Assembly (NCBI GenBank): GCA_021776755.1
Contig: JAJFFI010000405.1
Coordinates: 1-6,370 of the forward strand
Origin: Alphaproteobacteria bacterium
GTDB lineage: Bacteria > Pseudomonadota > Alphaproteobacteria > JAJFFI01
DNA: 6,370 bases
Direction of reading: 5' to 3'
The notes below the pieces were generated by a model, which saw only the letters and a program-made list of their open reading frames with translations, was not told the origin of the DNA and searched no databases. The translations under genes and the position numbers were made by a program. Below are positions 1-5,195 of this stretch, one piece after another (the stretch's first letter is position 1; each line of letters starts with the position of its first letter).

Positions 1-141
1 CCTGCCGGTCTGGGGACTGGCTCTCGGACGCGGAACATCAGTGCCTTTGCGACACCGGGCGGCGGCTTTTCAGGCTGATGTCCGGCAGGAGATTTGTGCG
101 TTCGTTTTCCGGGTGGGGAAGCGGCAGCAGAGTTGTGCACG

Positions 142-163
142 CATTCAACCGTTCGGTTGAATG
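142..163. promoter_or_regulatory. Inverted repeat, candidate TetR-family operator upstream of the tautomerase gene
   Basis: The sequence shows a perfect 10-bp inverted repeat, half-site CATTCAACCG, then TT, then its exact complement. It ends 30 nt before the ATG at 194. A core of AACCG-TT-CGGTT is the style of site bound by TetR/AcrR-type repressors (family knowledge). An AT-rich stretch (163-183) follows, where a promoter -10 could lie, but I cannot assign a clear -35/-10 pair. Because the right arm is followed by a T-rich run (164-171), the same element could instead end transcription from a gene left of the window. The two-base centre makes a tight hairpin, which favours the operator reading. 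Confidence 0.55.
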
Positions 164-193
164 TTTATTTTCTAAATTAAAACAGAGGTTTAC

Positions 194-556
194 ATGCCGG
201 TCATTCGTGTGGAGGTGCCCGAGGGCACGGCGCAAGACACCAAGTCGCGCATCCGGGACGGGGTGAAGCAGGCGGTGCTTGACACGCTCGCGCCGAAGGA
301 GACCAAGTATGATTACGTCGCCGTCCGCGAGGTTTTCGCGCCGATCGGCGACGGGGTGCCGCTCATCGAGGTCGATCTCCGGCCCGGGCGCGAGGTCGAG
401 CGCAAGAAGGCGCTGGTCGATGCCATCGCCGTAATTCTGAAGGCCGAACTCGATGTTGCCCCCGAGGACGTCTACGTCCTCTTCCGCGAAACCCACGCGC
501 CAGACCATTACACCGGCGGCACGCCGCTGGACCCCTGGGTGCCGGCCGACAAGTAG
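194..556 (+). CDS. Tautomerase-superfamily (4-oxalocrotonate tautomerase-like) protein
   Basis: This is a 120-residue protein of the tautomerase superfamily. These enzymes use the N-terminal proline, exposed when Met1 is removed, as a general base or acid in enol-keto tautomerisation and related dehalogenation or hydratase reactions. Pro2 (MPVIRVEVPEG) is present. Two beta-alpha-beta units can be read: residues about 2-55, and about 56-105 starting PLIEVDLRPGR and including PEDVYVLF. The length fits the fused two-unit members (about 110-150 residues) rather than the 62-residue 4-OT. The protein is soluble and cytoplasmic, with no signal peptide. The start is well supported, with AGAGG at 184-188 five bases before ATG. 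It stands alone on the plus strand behind an operator-like dyad, and the next gene is convergent. The substrate cannot be told from sequence; aromatic or electrophile metabolism is an inference. Confidence 0.9.
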   Translation: MPVIRVEVPEGTAQDTKSRIRDGVKQAVLDTLAPKETKYDYVAVREVFAPIGDGVPLIEVDLRPGREVERKKALVDAIAVILKAELDVAPEDVYVLFRETHAPDHYTGGTPLDPWVPADK

Positions 557-576
557 CGCCCCGGTCGACCTCGTCT

Positions 577-590
577 GAACGCGCGCGTTC
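577..590. other. Perfect 14-bp palindrome between convergent genes
   Basis: GAACGCG followed directly by CGCGTTC lies in the 63-nt gap between the 3' ends of the tautomerase gene and the minus-strand attachment gene. Folded with a CGCG loop it gives only a 5-bp stem. It is followed by TTCTTCGG on the plus strand. It may be a weak bidirectional terminator, but there is no proper T-tract. Confidence 0.25.
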
Positions 591-600
591 TTCGGACCAG

Positions 601-628
601 TCCGCCTAAACCAGCTCGCCTAGACCAG
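601..628. repeat. Tandem pair of 14-nt repeats spanning the stop codon of the attachment-protein gene
   Basis: TCCGCCTAAACCAG (601-614) is followed directly by CTCGCCTAGACCAG (615-628), matching at 11 of 14 positions. The second unit contains the stop codon of the minus-strand gene (620-622). The first unit lies just beyond it, and its own TTTAGG keeps the pattern without a used stop. It looks like a small local duplication at the gene's 3' end. Chance or drift cannot be excluded. Confidence 0.4.
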
Positions 629-1072
629 CGCCTCGTCCTGCACGCGCTCGCGGATATCGTCGTCGGAGAATTTGGTGAGGTCCTTGTTGAGTTCCGCGAC
701 GATGCGCTGGCTCGCGTGGCTGTCGAGGGCGTTGCGCAGGCGGCCGAGCGCCTGGGGCGGCGCGACCACGGCGAGGCGGTCGAACTTGCCGGCAAGTGCT
801 GCCGAGTTGACGTCTACGGCAACCTCGGTCAGGAACTCGATTTCGGCCTGCTCGTGGGCATCCGTCCTGGGCTCGTAGCCGTGCTGCTGGTTGGGTTTGG
901 CGCTTTCGCCGACCCGGCCGGGCTTGTCGGTCATGAGGTCTTCGGTCTTGGTGCGGCCATCGTCGTTGCCAAACGTCTTGACGACCGAAAGCGGCGCGCC
1001 GGGTCCGTTGCTTTCGATCACCCGCGCGCGGGCGCCGTCGGCGACAAGAATCCAGGTTGTCGGGGTCTTCAT
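620..1072 (-). CDS. Host attachment family protein (Host_attach / baeRF-like)
   Basis: This 150-residue cytoplasmic protein begins MKTPTTWILVADGARARV, the typical opening of the alphaproteobacterial 'protein required for attachment to host cells' family. The C-terminal half carries FDRLAVVAPPQALGRLRNAL, matching the second conserved block of that family. The middle (about 30-65) is polar and probably flexible (DGRTKTEDLMTDKPGRVGES). The name comes from one plant-attachment phenotype. The fold is related to domains of archaeal/eukaryotic release factor eRF1/Pelota, so a role around ribosomes or stress is equally possible (family knowledge, not shown here). I chose the ATG at 1072 because GGAGG stands seven bases upstream and the family begins there. 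A longer open frame to 1174 has no family resemblance. It lies 164 nt downstream of the CoA-transferase genes and probably has its own promoter. Confidence 0.9.
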   Translation of the reverse strand: MKTPTTWILVADGARARVIESNGPGAPLSVVKTFGNDDGRTKTEDLMTDKPGRVGESAKPNQQHGYEPRTDAHEQAEIEFLTEVAVDVNSAALAGKFDRLAVVAPPQALGRLRNALDSHASQRIVAELNKDLTKFSDDDIRERVQDEALV

Positions 1073-1189
1073 GGAAGGGCCTCCATCATGTTCGGGCAGG
1101 CCGGAGCGGCCATGCCACAAGTCCCTTGAGCCAGAACTATGCCGGACCCTATGGCGCTCACGACGTGGGCGCATTGCACTATGCTAAAT

Positions 1190-1234
1190 CCGGAATAAGG
1201 CGCGCGAATTCCGGTCCTGCCCTCGCGACAGGAC
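1190..1234 (-). terminator. Two adjacent hairpins after the CoA-transferase operon, possible terminator
   Basis: Just beyond the subunit B stop, reading the minus strand, GTCCTG (1234-1229) pairs with CAGGAC (1219-1214) around a 9-nt loop. CCGGAAT (1214-1208) then pairs with ATTCCGG (1196-1190) around an 11-nt loop, followed by ATTTAG. The two stems share base 1214. The stems are short, the loops are long and the T-tract is poor, so this is only a candidate. The rest of the gap to the attachment gene (1073-1189) shows no clear promoter. Confidence 0.28.
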
Positions 1235-1236
1235 AC

Positions 1237-1995
1237 TCAGGCAGCCCCCAGCACGTCGTGCGCGAATTTCGGATAAGCGCCGGCGATGTCGGCCGCGACC
1301 TCGCCGCGCAGCAGGGCGAGGGTTGCAGCGTCAGGCGCTTCCGTGACGGGGACGTCATCGGGTGCGTCGTAGGCAAAGCCGGTGTGTTCGCGGATGCTGT
1401 CCGCACTCTCACCGGGATGGATCGAGGCAAGCCGGAAACGGGCAGCTTCGCGATCGAACATGAACAGGCATCGCGGCGTGATCAGCGCGAACGGCCCGCC
1501 GGGGCGGTACACGTTCTCGGCGCTGGTGCCGGGGGCGGAGATGAAATCGACCGTCTCGACCAGCGTTCGGCGGCTGTGATCGAGGGTGAACAGGATCACC
1601 CGCGGCACCATGAAATAGAGATAGGCCGAGCCGAAACTCCCCGACCAGCGCGCCGTCGTGCCGGGATAGTCGCCGACGCCGAGCAGGTTGACGTTCGCCT
1701 CGCCGTCGATCTGTCCGCCCGACAGGAAGAAATAGTCGAGCCGCCCCTGGCCCGCGCAGTCGAAAATATCGACCCCGCCATCGGTGCGGTAGGGCTCGGC
1801 CCCGTGGCCGATGATCGAGACCTTTATCGTCTTACCGGCGGCAGCCGCCTTGTGCCGGGTCAGCAGCGCCGCCGAGCCCGGGATTGGCGAGAGCACTCCG
1901 CAGCCGATGTGCCGCGTTTCGCCTTTGGGTCCCTCCGCCATCAGCCCGGCGATGATGTGGATCATCAGTTCTTCGGTGCGGCAGGGGACGGTCAT
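1237..1995 (-). CDS. Family I CoA-transferase, subunit B (beta; IpdB-like)
   Basis: The protein has 252 residues with the beta-subunit fold of family I CoA-transferases, which pair with an alpha subunit to act on CoA thioesters in the cytoplasm. Visible blocks are TRHIGCGVLSPIPGSAALL (about 27-45), FFLSGGQIDGEANVNLLGVGD (about 89-109, the family's G-x-Q-[IV]-D...GN-x-N block) and HSRRTLVETVDFIS (about 130-145). The last two resemble IpdB of steroid degradation more than acetoacetate CoA-transferase. The canonical (S/G)ENG motif with the nucleophilic Glu is not visible; VSIIGHGAEP (59-68) stands where it is expected. IpdAB of mycobacteria also lacks it and is a ring-opening hydrolase (published family knowledge). 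I chose ATG 1995 because TEELM matches the family's usual first helix. It has no good Shine-Dalgarno, and the usual place is crowded by a hairpin repeat. The substrate is unknown. Confidence 0.9.
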   Translation of the reverse strand: MTVPCRTEELMIHIIAGLMAEGPKGETRHIGCGVLSPIPGSAALLTRHKAAAAGKTIKVSIIGHGAEPYRTDGGVDIFDCAGQGRLDYFFLSGGQIDGEANVNLLGVGDYPGTTARWSGSFGSAYLYFMVPRVILFTLDHSRRTLVETVDFISAPGTSAENVYRPGGPFALITPRCLFMFDREAARFRLASIHPGESADSIREHTGFAYDAPDDVPVTEAPDAATLALLRGEVAADIAGAYPKFAHDVLGAA

Positions 1996-2012
1996 GCGAC
2001 GAAACCCAGGAA

Positions 2013-2035
2013 CCCTCCCCCTTGATGGGGGAGGG
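2013..2035. repeat. Short GC-rich hairpin repeat upstream of CoA-transferase subunit B
   Basis: CCCTCCCCC (2013-2021) and GGGGGAGGG (2027-2035) form a perfect 9-bp stem around the loop TTGAT. A further G-rich run (2037-2051) follows. This is the kind of intergenic hairpin repeat dispersed in many alphaproteobacterial genomes (general knowledge). It ends 17 nt from the subunit B start codon and may affect its translation or mRNA processing. Confidence 0.6.
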
Positions 2036-2081
2036 CAGGGAGGGGGTGGGGCGCCGTCGGGCGGCAACTGACGAATCTTCC

Positions 2082-2097
2082 GCACGCCGACGCGTGC
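2082..2097. repeat. Small inverted repeat within the CoA-transferase spacer
   Basis: GCACGC (2082-2087) and GCGTGC (2092-2097) can pair around the 4-nt loop CGAC. It sits between the two larger hairpin repeats and may belong to the same composite element. Confidence 0.3.
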
Positions 2098-2101
2098 AGC
2101 C

Positions 2102-2161
2102 CCCTCACCCCGCTCGCTTCGCTCACGACCCTCTCCCTCATTCGGGGTGAGGGTATCTTTT
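2102..2161 (+). repeat. Dispersed hairpin repeat, copy 1 (between CoA-transferase subunits)
   Basis: CCCTCACCCCG (2102-2112) pairs perfectly over 11 bp with CGGGGTGAGGG (2143-2153). The interior contains CGCTCGCTTCGCTCACGA and a CCCTCTCCC arm. Positions 2129-2156 match 5196-5223 at 26 of 28 bases, and both copies are followed by a T-rich end (TATCTTTT here, TATTTTG there). In plus orientation it therefore looks like a stem with a T-tract, but it lies antisense within the minus-strand CoA-transferase operon. REP-like RNA stabilisation, attenuation or termination of antisense transcription are all possible. Confidence 0.65.
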
Positions 2162-2170
2162 CCGGGGAGC

Positions 2171-2998
2171 TCATTCCGCAGCAGCGGGACTCGCGGGGGC
2201 GCCGTGGATGTTCGCGTCGAGCCACGCCCGCAAACCGTCGCCGGTTTTCGCCGCCGCTGCGTATTCGCGCAGCGCCGCCTCGTCATCCGCGTAATGCCCG
2301 GGGAGCGGCAGTGGCCAGGCGCCGCGCGGGGCCCTGGCGATTGCAGCGATGTAGAAGGCGGGGATCGCGGCCGCGGCCAGCGTCTCGTCCTCCATCATGT
2401 TGCCGGGGCGGATGTCCTCGACGGTCACCAGCGTTTCGGCCGCGGCGTGGGCCATGAGTTTCAGTTCCGGCTGGCGGCCGATCCAGACGTTGCCGGCTTC
2501 GTCCGCGAACGGTGCATGGAACAGTGCGATTTCGGGGGCGAGCGCGGGCAGGGCGACGATCGGGTCGTCCCGGCCGTCCTCGGCAAACGGGTTCTGGATC
2601 AGCTTGTAGTCGGGCCGTGTGTCGAGAATGCCCGAGCCGATCAGCCCCCGGAGCGGGGCAAACGGGTTGCCCTTCTCGGCGGCCTGGAGCTGCGCGTAGA
2701 TCGCGGGGCAGGTGCTGTCCATGATCCGGATCGCGCCGCTTTTTACCGCGCGGGCAAACGCCGGGGCGGGGCCGATCTCGCCGAGCGACACGCCCGAGGT
2801 TTCGATCGTTGCGACGCATCCGCCGGCGATCAGCAACTCGGCCTGGAACCCGCTGGTCGGCACGCATACCAGATGGAGATCGCGCACGCCGCGGCGCACC
2901 AGCGCGCGGGTCACGTCCATCGCGCAGCTCCGGTCCTTGAAGACCGCGAGCTTCGCGCCGTCCGGGATGCGCGCGGCGATGGCGTCAGTCGTCTGCAT
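2171..2998 (-). CDS. Family I CoA-transferase, subunit A (alpha; IpdA-like)
   Basis: A 275-residue alpha subunit, first gene of the two-gene operon. Recognisable blocks are IPDGAKLAVFKDRSCAMDVTRALVRRGVRDL (about 11-41, the usual glycine-rich opening, here weakened to a DGAKLAVF form), ETSGVSLGEIGPAPAFARAV (66-85), GNPFAPLRGLIGSGI (110-124) and the C-terminal AHAAAETLVTVEDI. The last three blocks follow the IpdA/glutaconate-transferase pattern. The stretch before PFAPLRG, usually rich in acidic residues (E-[ED]-x-[ST]-like), reads IMDSTCPAIYAQLQ here, so residues proposed to matter in relatives appear changed. I chose ATG 2998 because the family begins near there and GCAGG lies about seven bases upstream; an extension to 3133 is GC-rich and unlike the family. 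The partner is subunit B after a 175-nt repeat-filled spacer, unusual because such pairs normally abut or overlap. Confidence 0.9.
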   Translation of the reverse strand: MQTTDAIAARIPDGAKLAVFKDRSCAMDVTRALVRRGVRDLHLVCVPTSGFQAELLIAGGCVATIETSGVSLGEIGPAPAFARAVKSGAIRIMDSTCPAIYAQLQAAEKGNPFAPLRGLIGSGILDTRPDYKLIQNPFAEDGRDDPIVALPALAPEIALFHAPFADEAGNVWIGRQPELKLMAHAAAETLVTVEDIRPGNMMEDETLAAAAIPAFYIAAIARAPRGAWPLPLPGHYADDEAALREYAAAAKTGDGLRAWLDANIHGAPASPAAAE

Positions 2999-3114
2999 CA
3001 GATGGCCTGCCTTTTTCGAGACGGATACCGTTTCCGAGACCCGATGGAGTTTAGACGGCGTTGCCGGGTGCGGCCAGCCCGTCACGGGGAAGTGAGGTCG
3101 GGCGGACTTGCGAT

Positions 3115-3135
3115 TTTCGGGACAAAGTCCCAAAA
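3115..3135. promoter_or_regulatory. Dyad GGGAC-AAA-GTCCC, operator candidate between divergent genes
   Basis: GGGAC (3119-3123) and GTCCC (3127-3131) are exact complements around AAA. The symmetry continues after one mismatch with TTT on the left and AAA on the right, so 16 of 18 arm positions pair. It lies 40 nt before the PAS-protein start and about 115 nt before the subunit A start, in the only divergent promoter region of the window. It is too symmetric and AT-flanked to look like a terminator without an upstream gene. The regulator is unknown. Confidence 0.5.
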
Positions 3136-3174
3136 CGTTCGGTGTTGATGAGGCTTCGGCTTCAGGGGTCGGAA

Positions 3175-3630
3175 ATGAACACGGCAGAATTCGGCAGCGT
3201 CAATCCAAGCGCAATCGAGACGTACTGGCGGCAGAAGTGCCGCGGCCGGACCATGCCGTCGCGGGCCGATATCGACCCTGGCGAGATTCCGCGCCTGCTG
3301 CCGAACGTGCTCCTGCTCGACGTCCTGCGTGACCCGCCGAACCTCCGCTATCGGCTGGTCGGCACGGCGATCGAGGAACAATCGTCGCTTGGCAATATCA
3401 CCGGCAAGCTGATCACTGAATTGCCCGACCGGGCGCCGCCCTCGAAGGTCTGGGACAACCTGTGGTCGGTCGTCGACTCAGCCGCGCCGTCGCACTCTTC
3501 CGTGCCCTATGTCGGCCCGAAGCGGGATTTCGTCACCACCCGGCAGGTCGTGCTGCCGCTGGCGGACGACGGCGAACGGGTCGACATGTTGCTGGTGTTC
3601 ATCGAATACCTGACGGCCCGTACCTCCTAG
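3175..3630 (+). CDS. Single PAS-domain protein (PAS_5 type)
   Basis: A 151-residue protein consisting almost entirely of one PAS domain of the PAS_5 kind common in alphaproteobacteria. Conserved blocks are YWRQKCRGRTMPSRADIDP (17-35), EIPRLLPNVLLLDV (37-50) and YRLVGTAIEEQSSLGNITGK (about 57-77), followed by a C-terminal strand RVDMLLVFIEYL. No kinase, GGDEF, DNA-binding or membrane segment is attached, so it would act as a cytoplasmic sensor or adaptor with an output partner elsewhere. The ligand is unknown, and no haem or flavin site can be assigned. I chose ATG 3175 because AGGGG lies a few bases upstream. ATG 3148 in the same frame would add nine residues (MRLRLQGSE) and has less support. 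It is divergent from the CoA-transferase genes across a dyad-bearing spacer. Confidence 0.88.
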   Translation: MNTAEFGSVNPSAIETYWRQKCRGRTMPSRADIDPGEIPRLLPNVLLLDVLRDPPNLRYRLVGTAIEEQSSLGNITGKLITELPDRAPPSKVWDNLWSVVDSAAPSHSSVPYVGPKRDFVTTRQVVLPLADDGERVDMLLVFIEYLTARTS

Positions 3631-3786
3631 CCCGGGCTGGGTCCAGGGGGGCTGGTCTTGCCCGGAATGGGAGACCATATATCCGGTAACCACCCCCAAC
3701 CGTGCGGCAGGGCGGCGGGACCTGGCCAGCGGGCCGGGCCCCGGAAAACCCCCGCGCCAGCCGCACACCCAGGCCGCGGGCCGCAT

Positions 3787-3798
3787 CGGGACGTCCCG
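3787..3798. promoter_or_regulatory. 12-bp palindrome CGGGACGTCCCG upstream of the pirin gene
   Basis: A perfect palindrome lies 25 nt before the pirin start, upstream of its ribosome binding site. Its half-site GGGAC/GTCCC is the same as in the dyad at 3119-3131, but without the AAA spacer. The rest of the gap 3631-3786 is very GC-rich and shows no clear promoter; TATAT at 3678-3682 is the only AT-rich spot. An operator is possible, and in this composition a chance palindrome is also possible. Confidence 0.33.
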
Positions 3799-3823
3799 GA
3801 TACCGCCCGCGAGGGAGAACGAC

Positions 3824-4528
3824 ATGATCAACATCCGGCGCAACGAGGCGCGGGGCACGGCCAATTTCGGCTGGCTCAACGCCAAACACAGCTTTTCGTT
3901 CGGCAGCTACCACGATCCCCGCCACATGGGGTTCGGGCCGCTCCGCGTCATCAACGAGGATCGCATCCGGCCGGGCGCCGGGTTCGATAGCCATGGCCAC
4001 CAGGACATGGAGATCATCACCTATGTGATCGACGGCGCGCTTGAGCACCGGGACAGCCTCGGCTCGGGTTCGGTGATCCGGCCGGGCGATGTGCAGTGCA
4101 TGACCGCGGGCACCGGCATCCGGCACTCTGAGTTCAATCGCTCGAAGGATGATCCGCTGCATCTGATGCAGATCTGGATCGTGCCCGAGCGCGCCGGCCT
4201 CACGCCCGGCTACGAGGAGAAGAACTTCCCCGTGGAAAGCCGGCGGGGCCAGCTGCGTCTGGTCGCCTCCCGCGACGGCCGGGACGGCGCGCTGACGATC
4301 CACCAGGACACCGACCTCTACGCCGCGGTGCTTGCCCCGGGCGAGACGGTGACCCAGGTTGTGGGCGCCGGGCGCAAGGCTTGGGTCCAGATTGTGGGGG
4401 GCGGGGTCGACCTGAACGGCGAATTCCTCGACGAGGGCGACGGCGCCGCGATCGAGGATATTGACGCCCTCACCATTGCCGCCATCGACGACAGCGAAGT
4501 GCTGCTGTTCGATATGGCGGATGCGTAA
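3824..4528 (+). CDS. Pirin family protein, bicupin (quercetinase YhhW-type)
   Basis: This 234-residue protein belongs to the pirin branch of the cupins. The N-terminal cupin has HSFSFGSYHDP (22-32), GFDSHGHQDMEIITYVIDGALEHRDS (53-78) and a GTGIRHSEFN stretch (97-106). The four metal ligands known from E. coli YhhW are all present at the same positions: His57, His59, His101 and Glu103. The family usually binds Fe(II) or another divalent metal, and several members have quercetin 2,3-dioxygenase activity; the natural substrate in most bacteria is unsettled. The C-terminal cupin (about 130-234) lacks such ligands, as in relatives. Length matches YhhW (231). GGGAG stands seven bases before ATG. 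It is a single-gene unit bounded by a 193-nt upstream gap and a strong terminator. A redox or electrophile stress role is inferred. Confidence 0.96.
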   Translation: MINIRRNEARGTANFGWLNAKHSFSFGSYHDPRHMGFGPLRVINEDRIRPGAGFDSHGHQDMEIITYVIDGALEHRDSLGSGSVIRPGDVQCMTAGTGIRHSEFNRSKDDPLHLMQIWIVPERAGLTPGYEEKNFPVESRRGQLRLVASRDGRDGALTIHQDTDLYAAVLAPGETVTQVVGAGRKAWVQIVGGGVDLNGEFLDEGDGAAIEDIDALTIAAIDDSEVLLFDMADA

Positions 4529-4547
4529 CGACACCGTACGAACACGG

Positions 4548-4574
4548 GGCCGGGAGATATTCTCCCGGCCTTTA
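4548..4574 (+). terminator. Intrinsic terminator after the pirin gene
   Basis: GGCCGGGAGA (4548-4557) and TCTCCCGGCC (4561-4570) form a perfect 10-bp stem around the loop TAT, followed by TTTA. It starts 20 nt after the pirin stop codon and separates pirin from the reductase transcriptionally. The T-tract is short but the stem is very stable. Confidence 0.85.
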
Positions 4575-4584
4575 TCCGATAAAC

Positions 4585-4599
4585 TTGTAACGACTACAA
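4585..4599. promoter_or_regulatory. Dyad TTGTA-N5-TACAA, operator candidate of the FMN reductase gene
   Basis: An exact 5-bp inverted repeat around ACGAC lies in the only AT-rich stretch of the gap, 20 nt before the reductase start. TTGTA/TACAA-type half-sites recur with redox- or quinone-sensing HxlR/DUF24 regulators of reductase genes (family knowledge, loosely remembered). No such regulator gene is in the window. Confidence 0.4.
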
Positions 4600-4619
4600 A
4601 ACGATGAGGTTTATGTCCA

Positions 4620-5180
4620 ATGCCTGACCAGAAAACCCTCAAGGTGCTTGCGATCTCGGGCAGCCTCCGCCAGGAGTCTTTCAACACCAAGGCGCTGAAA
4701 GCGGCGGCATCCCTTGCGCCCGACGGCGTGGAGGTCGAGTTTGCCGATCTCTCGGAAATCCCGCTCTACGACCAGGACGTGCGCGACACGTCGGTTCCCG
4801 CGGCCGCGGAAAAGCTGCAGCAGCAGATCCTCGCGGCCGATGCGCTGCTGATCGCGTCGCCCGAATACAATTTCTCGATTTCGGGCGTGCTCAAGAACGC
4901 GATCGACTGGATGTCGCGTCTTGACCCGATGCCGTTCGCCGACAAGCCCGGCGCGATCCTGGGCGCGAGCATGGGCAAGCTCGGAACGGCGCGCGCGCAA
5001 TACGATCTCCGCAAGATCCTGAACGCGCTCAACATGCACCTCATCAACAAGCCCGAGGTAATGCTGTCCGGCGCTCACACGCTGTTCGATGACGACGGCA
5101 ACCTGACCGACGAGGACACGCAGAAATTCCTCACCACGATGATGGAAGCGCTTGCCACCTGGACCCGGCGGCTGCAGTGA
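4620..5180 (+). CDS. NADPH-dependent FMN reductase (flavodoxin-like NAD(P)H reductase)
   Basis: The protein has 186 residues with the flavodoxin-like fold of the NADPH-dependent FMN reductase family, which includes chromate and quinone reductases. It moves electrons from NAD(P)H through bound FMN to FMN, quinones or similar acceptors. Visible motifs are the FMN phosphate loop GSLRQESFN (14-22), LLIASPEYNFSISGVLKNAIDW (about 76-97, with the SPEYN flavin-binding signature) and GAILGASMGKLGTARAQ (111-127). It has no signal peptide and is a dimeric or tetrameric cytosolic enzyme in the family. Start choice: GAGG (4605-4608) is 11 bases from ATG 4620, longer than usual. A nearer ATG at 4613 is out of frame and stops after four codons. 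It lies after the pirin terminator and is convergent with the glutamate-synthase-like gene. Substrate preference (quinone, chromate, azo dye) is not readable. Confidence 0.95.
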   Translation: MPDQKTLKVLAISGSLRQESFNTKALKAAASLAPDGVEVEFADLSEIPLYDQDVRDTSVPAAAEKLQQQILAADALLIASPEYNFSISGVLKNAIDWMSRLDPMPFADKPGAILGASMGKLGTARAQYDLRKILNALNMHLINKPEVMLSGAHTLFDDDGNLTDEDTQKFLTTMMEALATWTRRLQ

Positions 5181-5195
5181 TCCCAATAGATTAGC

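Noticed and set aside
1..38. Possible start of a divergent minus-strand gene (ATG at 38, about 12 codons visible)
   Set aside because: AAAGG lies a suitable distance upstream, and a regulator here would fit the operator-like dyad. But 12 codons (MFRVREPVPRPA) cannot identify a gene, so I do not annotate it.
38..508. 156-codon open frame on the minus strand opposite the tautomerase
   Set aside because: It crosses the operator-like dyad and the AT-rich leader, and its translation has no family resemblance. The tautomerase has a good ribosome binding site and Pro2.
1057..2025. 322-codon open frame on the plus strand
   Set aside because: It is antisense to CoA-transferase subunit B and carries no motifs; the sense strand has clear family blocks.
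1996..2286. In-frame upstream extension of subunit B to 2286
   Set aside because: The added residues translate the hairpin repeats and the 3' end of subunit A; homology begins only after ATG 1995.
2147..3148. 333-codon open frame on the plus strand
   Set aside because: It is antisense to CoA-transferase subunit A over nearly its full length, is very Arg- and Gly-rich, and has no recognisable domain.
3664..3686. GGAAT-N17-GTA resembling a general-stress (EcfG) promoter before the pirin gene
   Set aside because: Both elements deviate from the GGAAC / GTT consensus, and the implied 5' leader is over 130 nt. Not enough to call.
3599..4690. 363-codon open frame on the minus strand
   Set aside because: It runs antisense across the whole pirin gene, crosses its terminator and reads into the reductase. 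The translation is Arg/Val/Gly/Asp-rich with no family resemblance, typical of an antisense shadow in GC-rich DNA.
4611..5186. 191-codon open frame on the minus strand
   Set aside because: It is antisense to the FMN reductase, whose GSLRxxSxN and SPEYN motifs show which strand codes.
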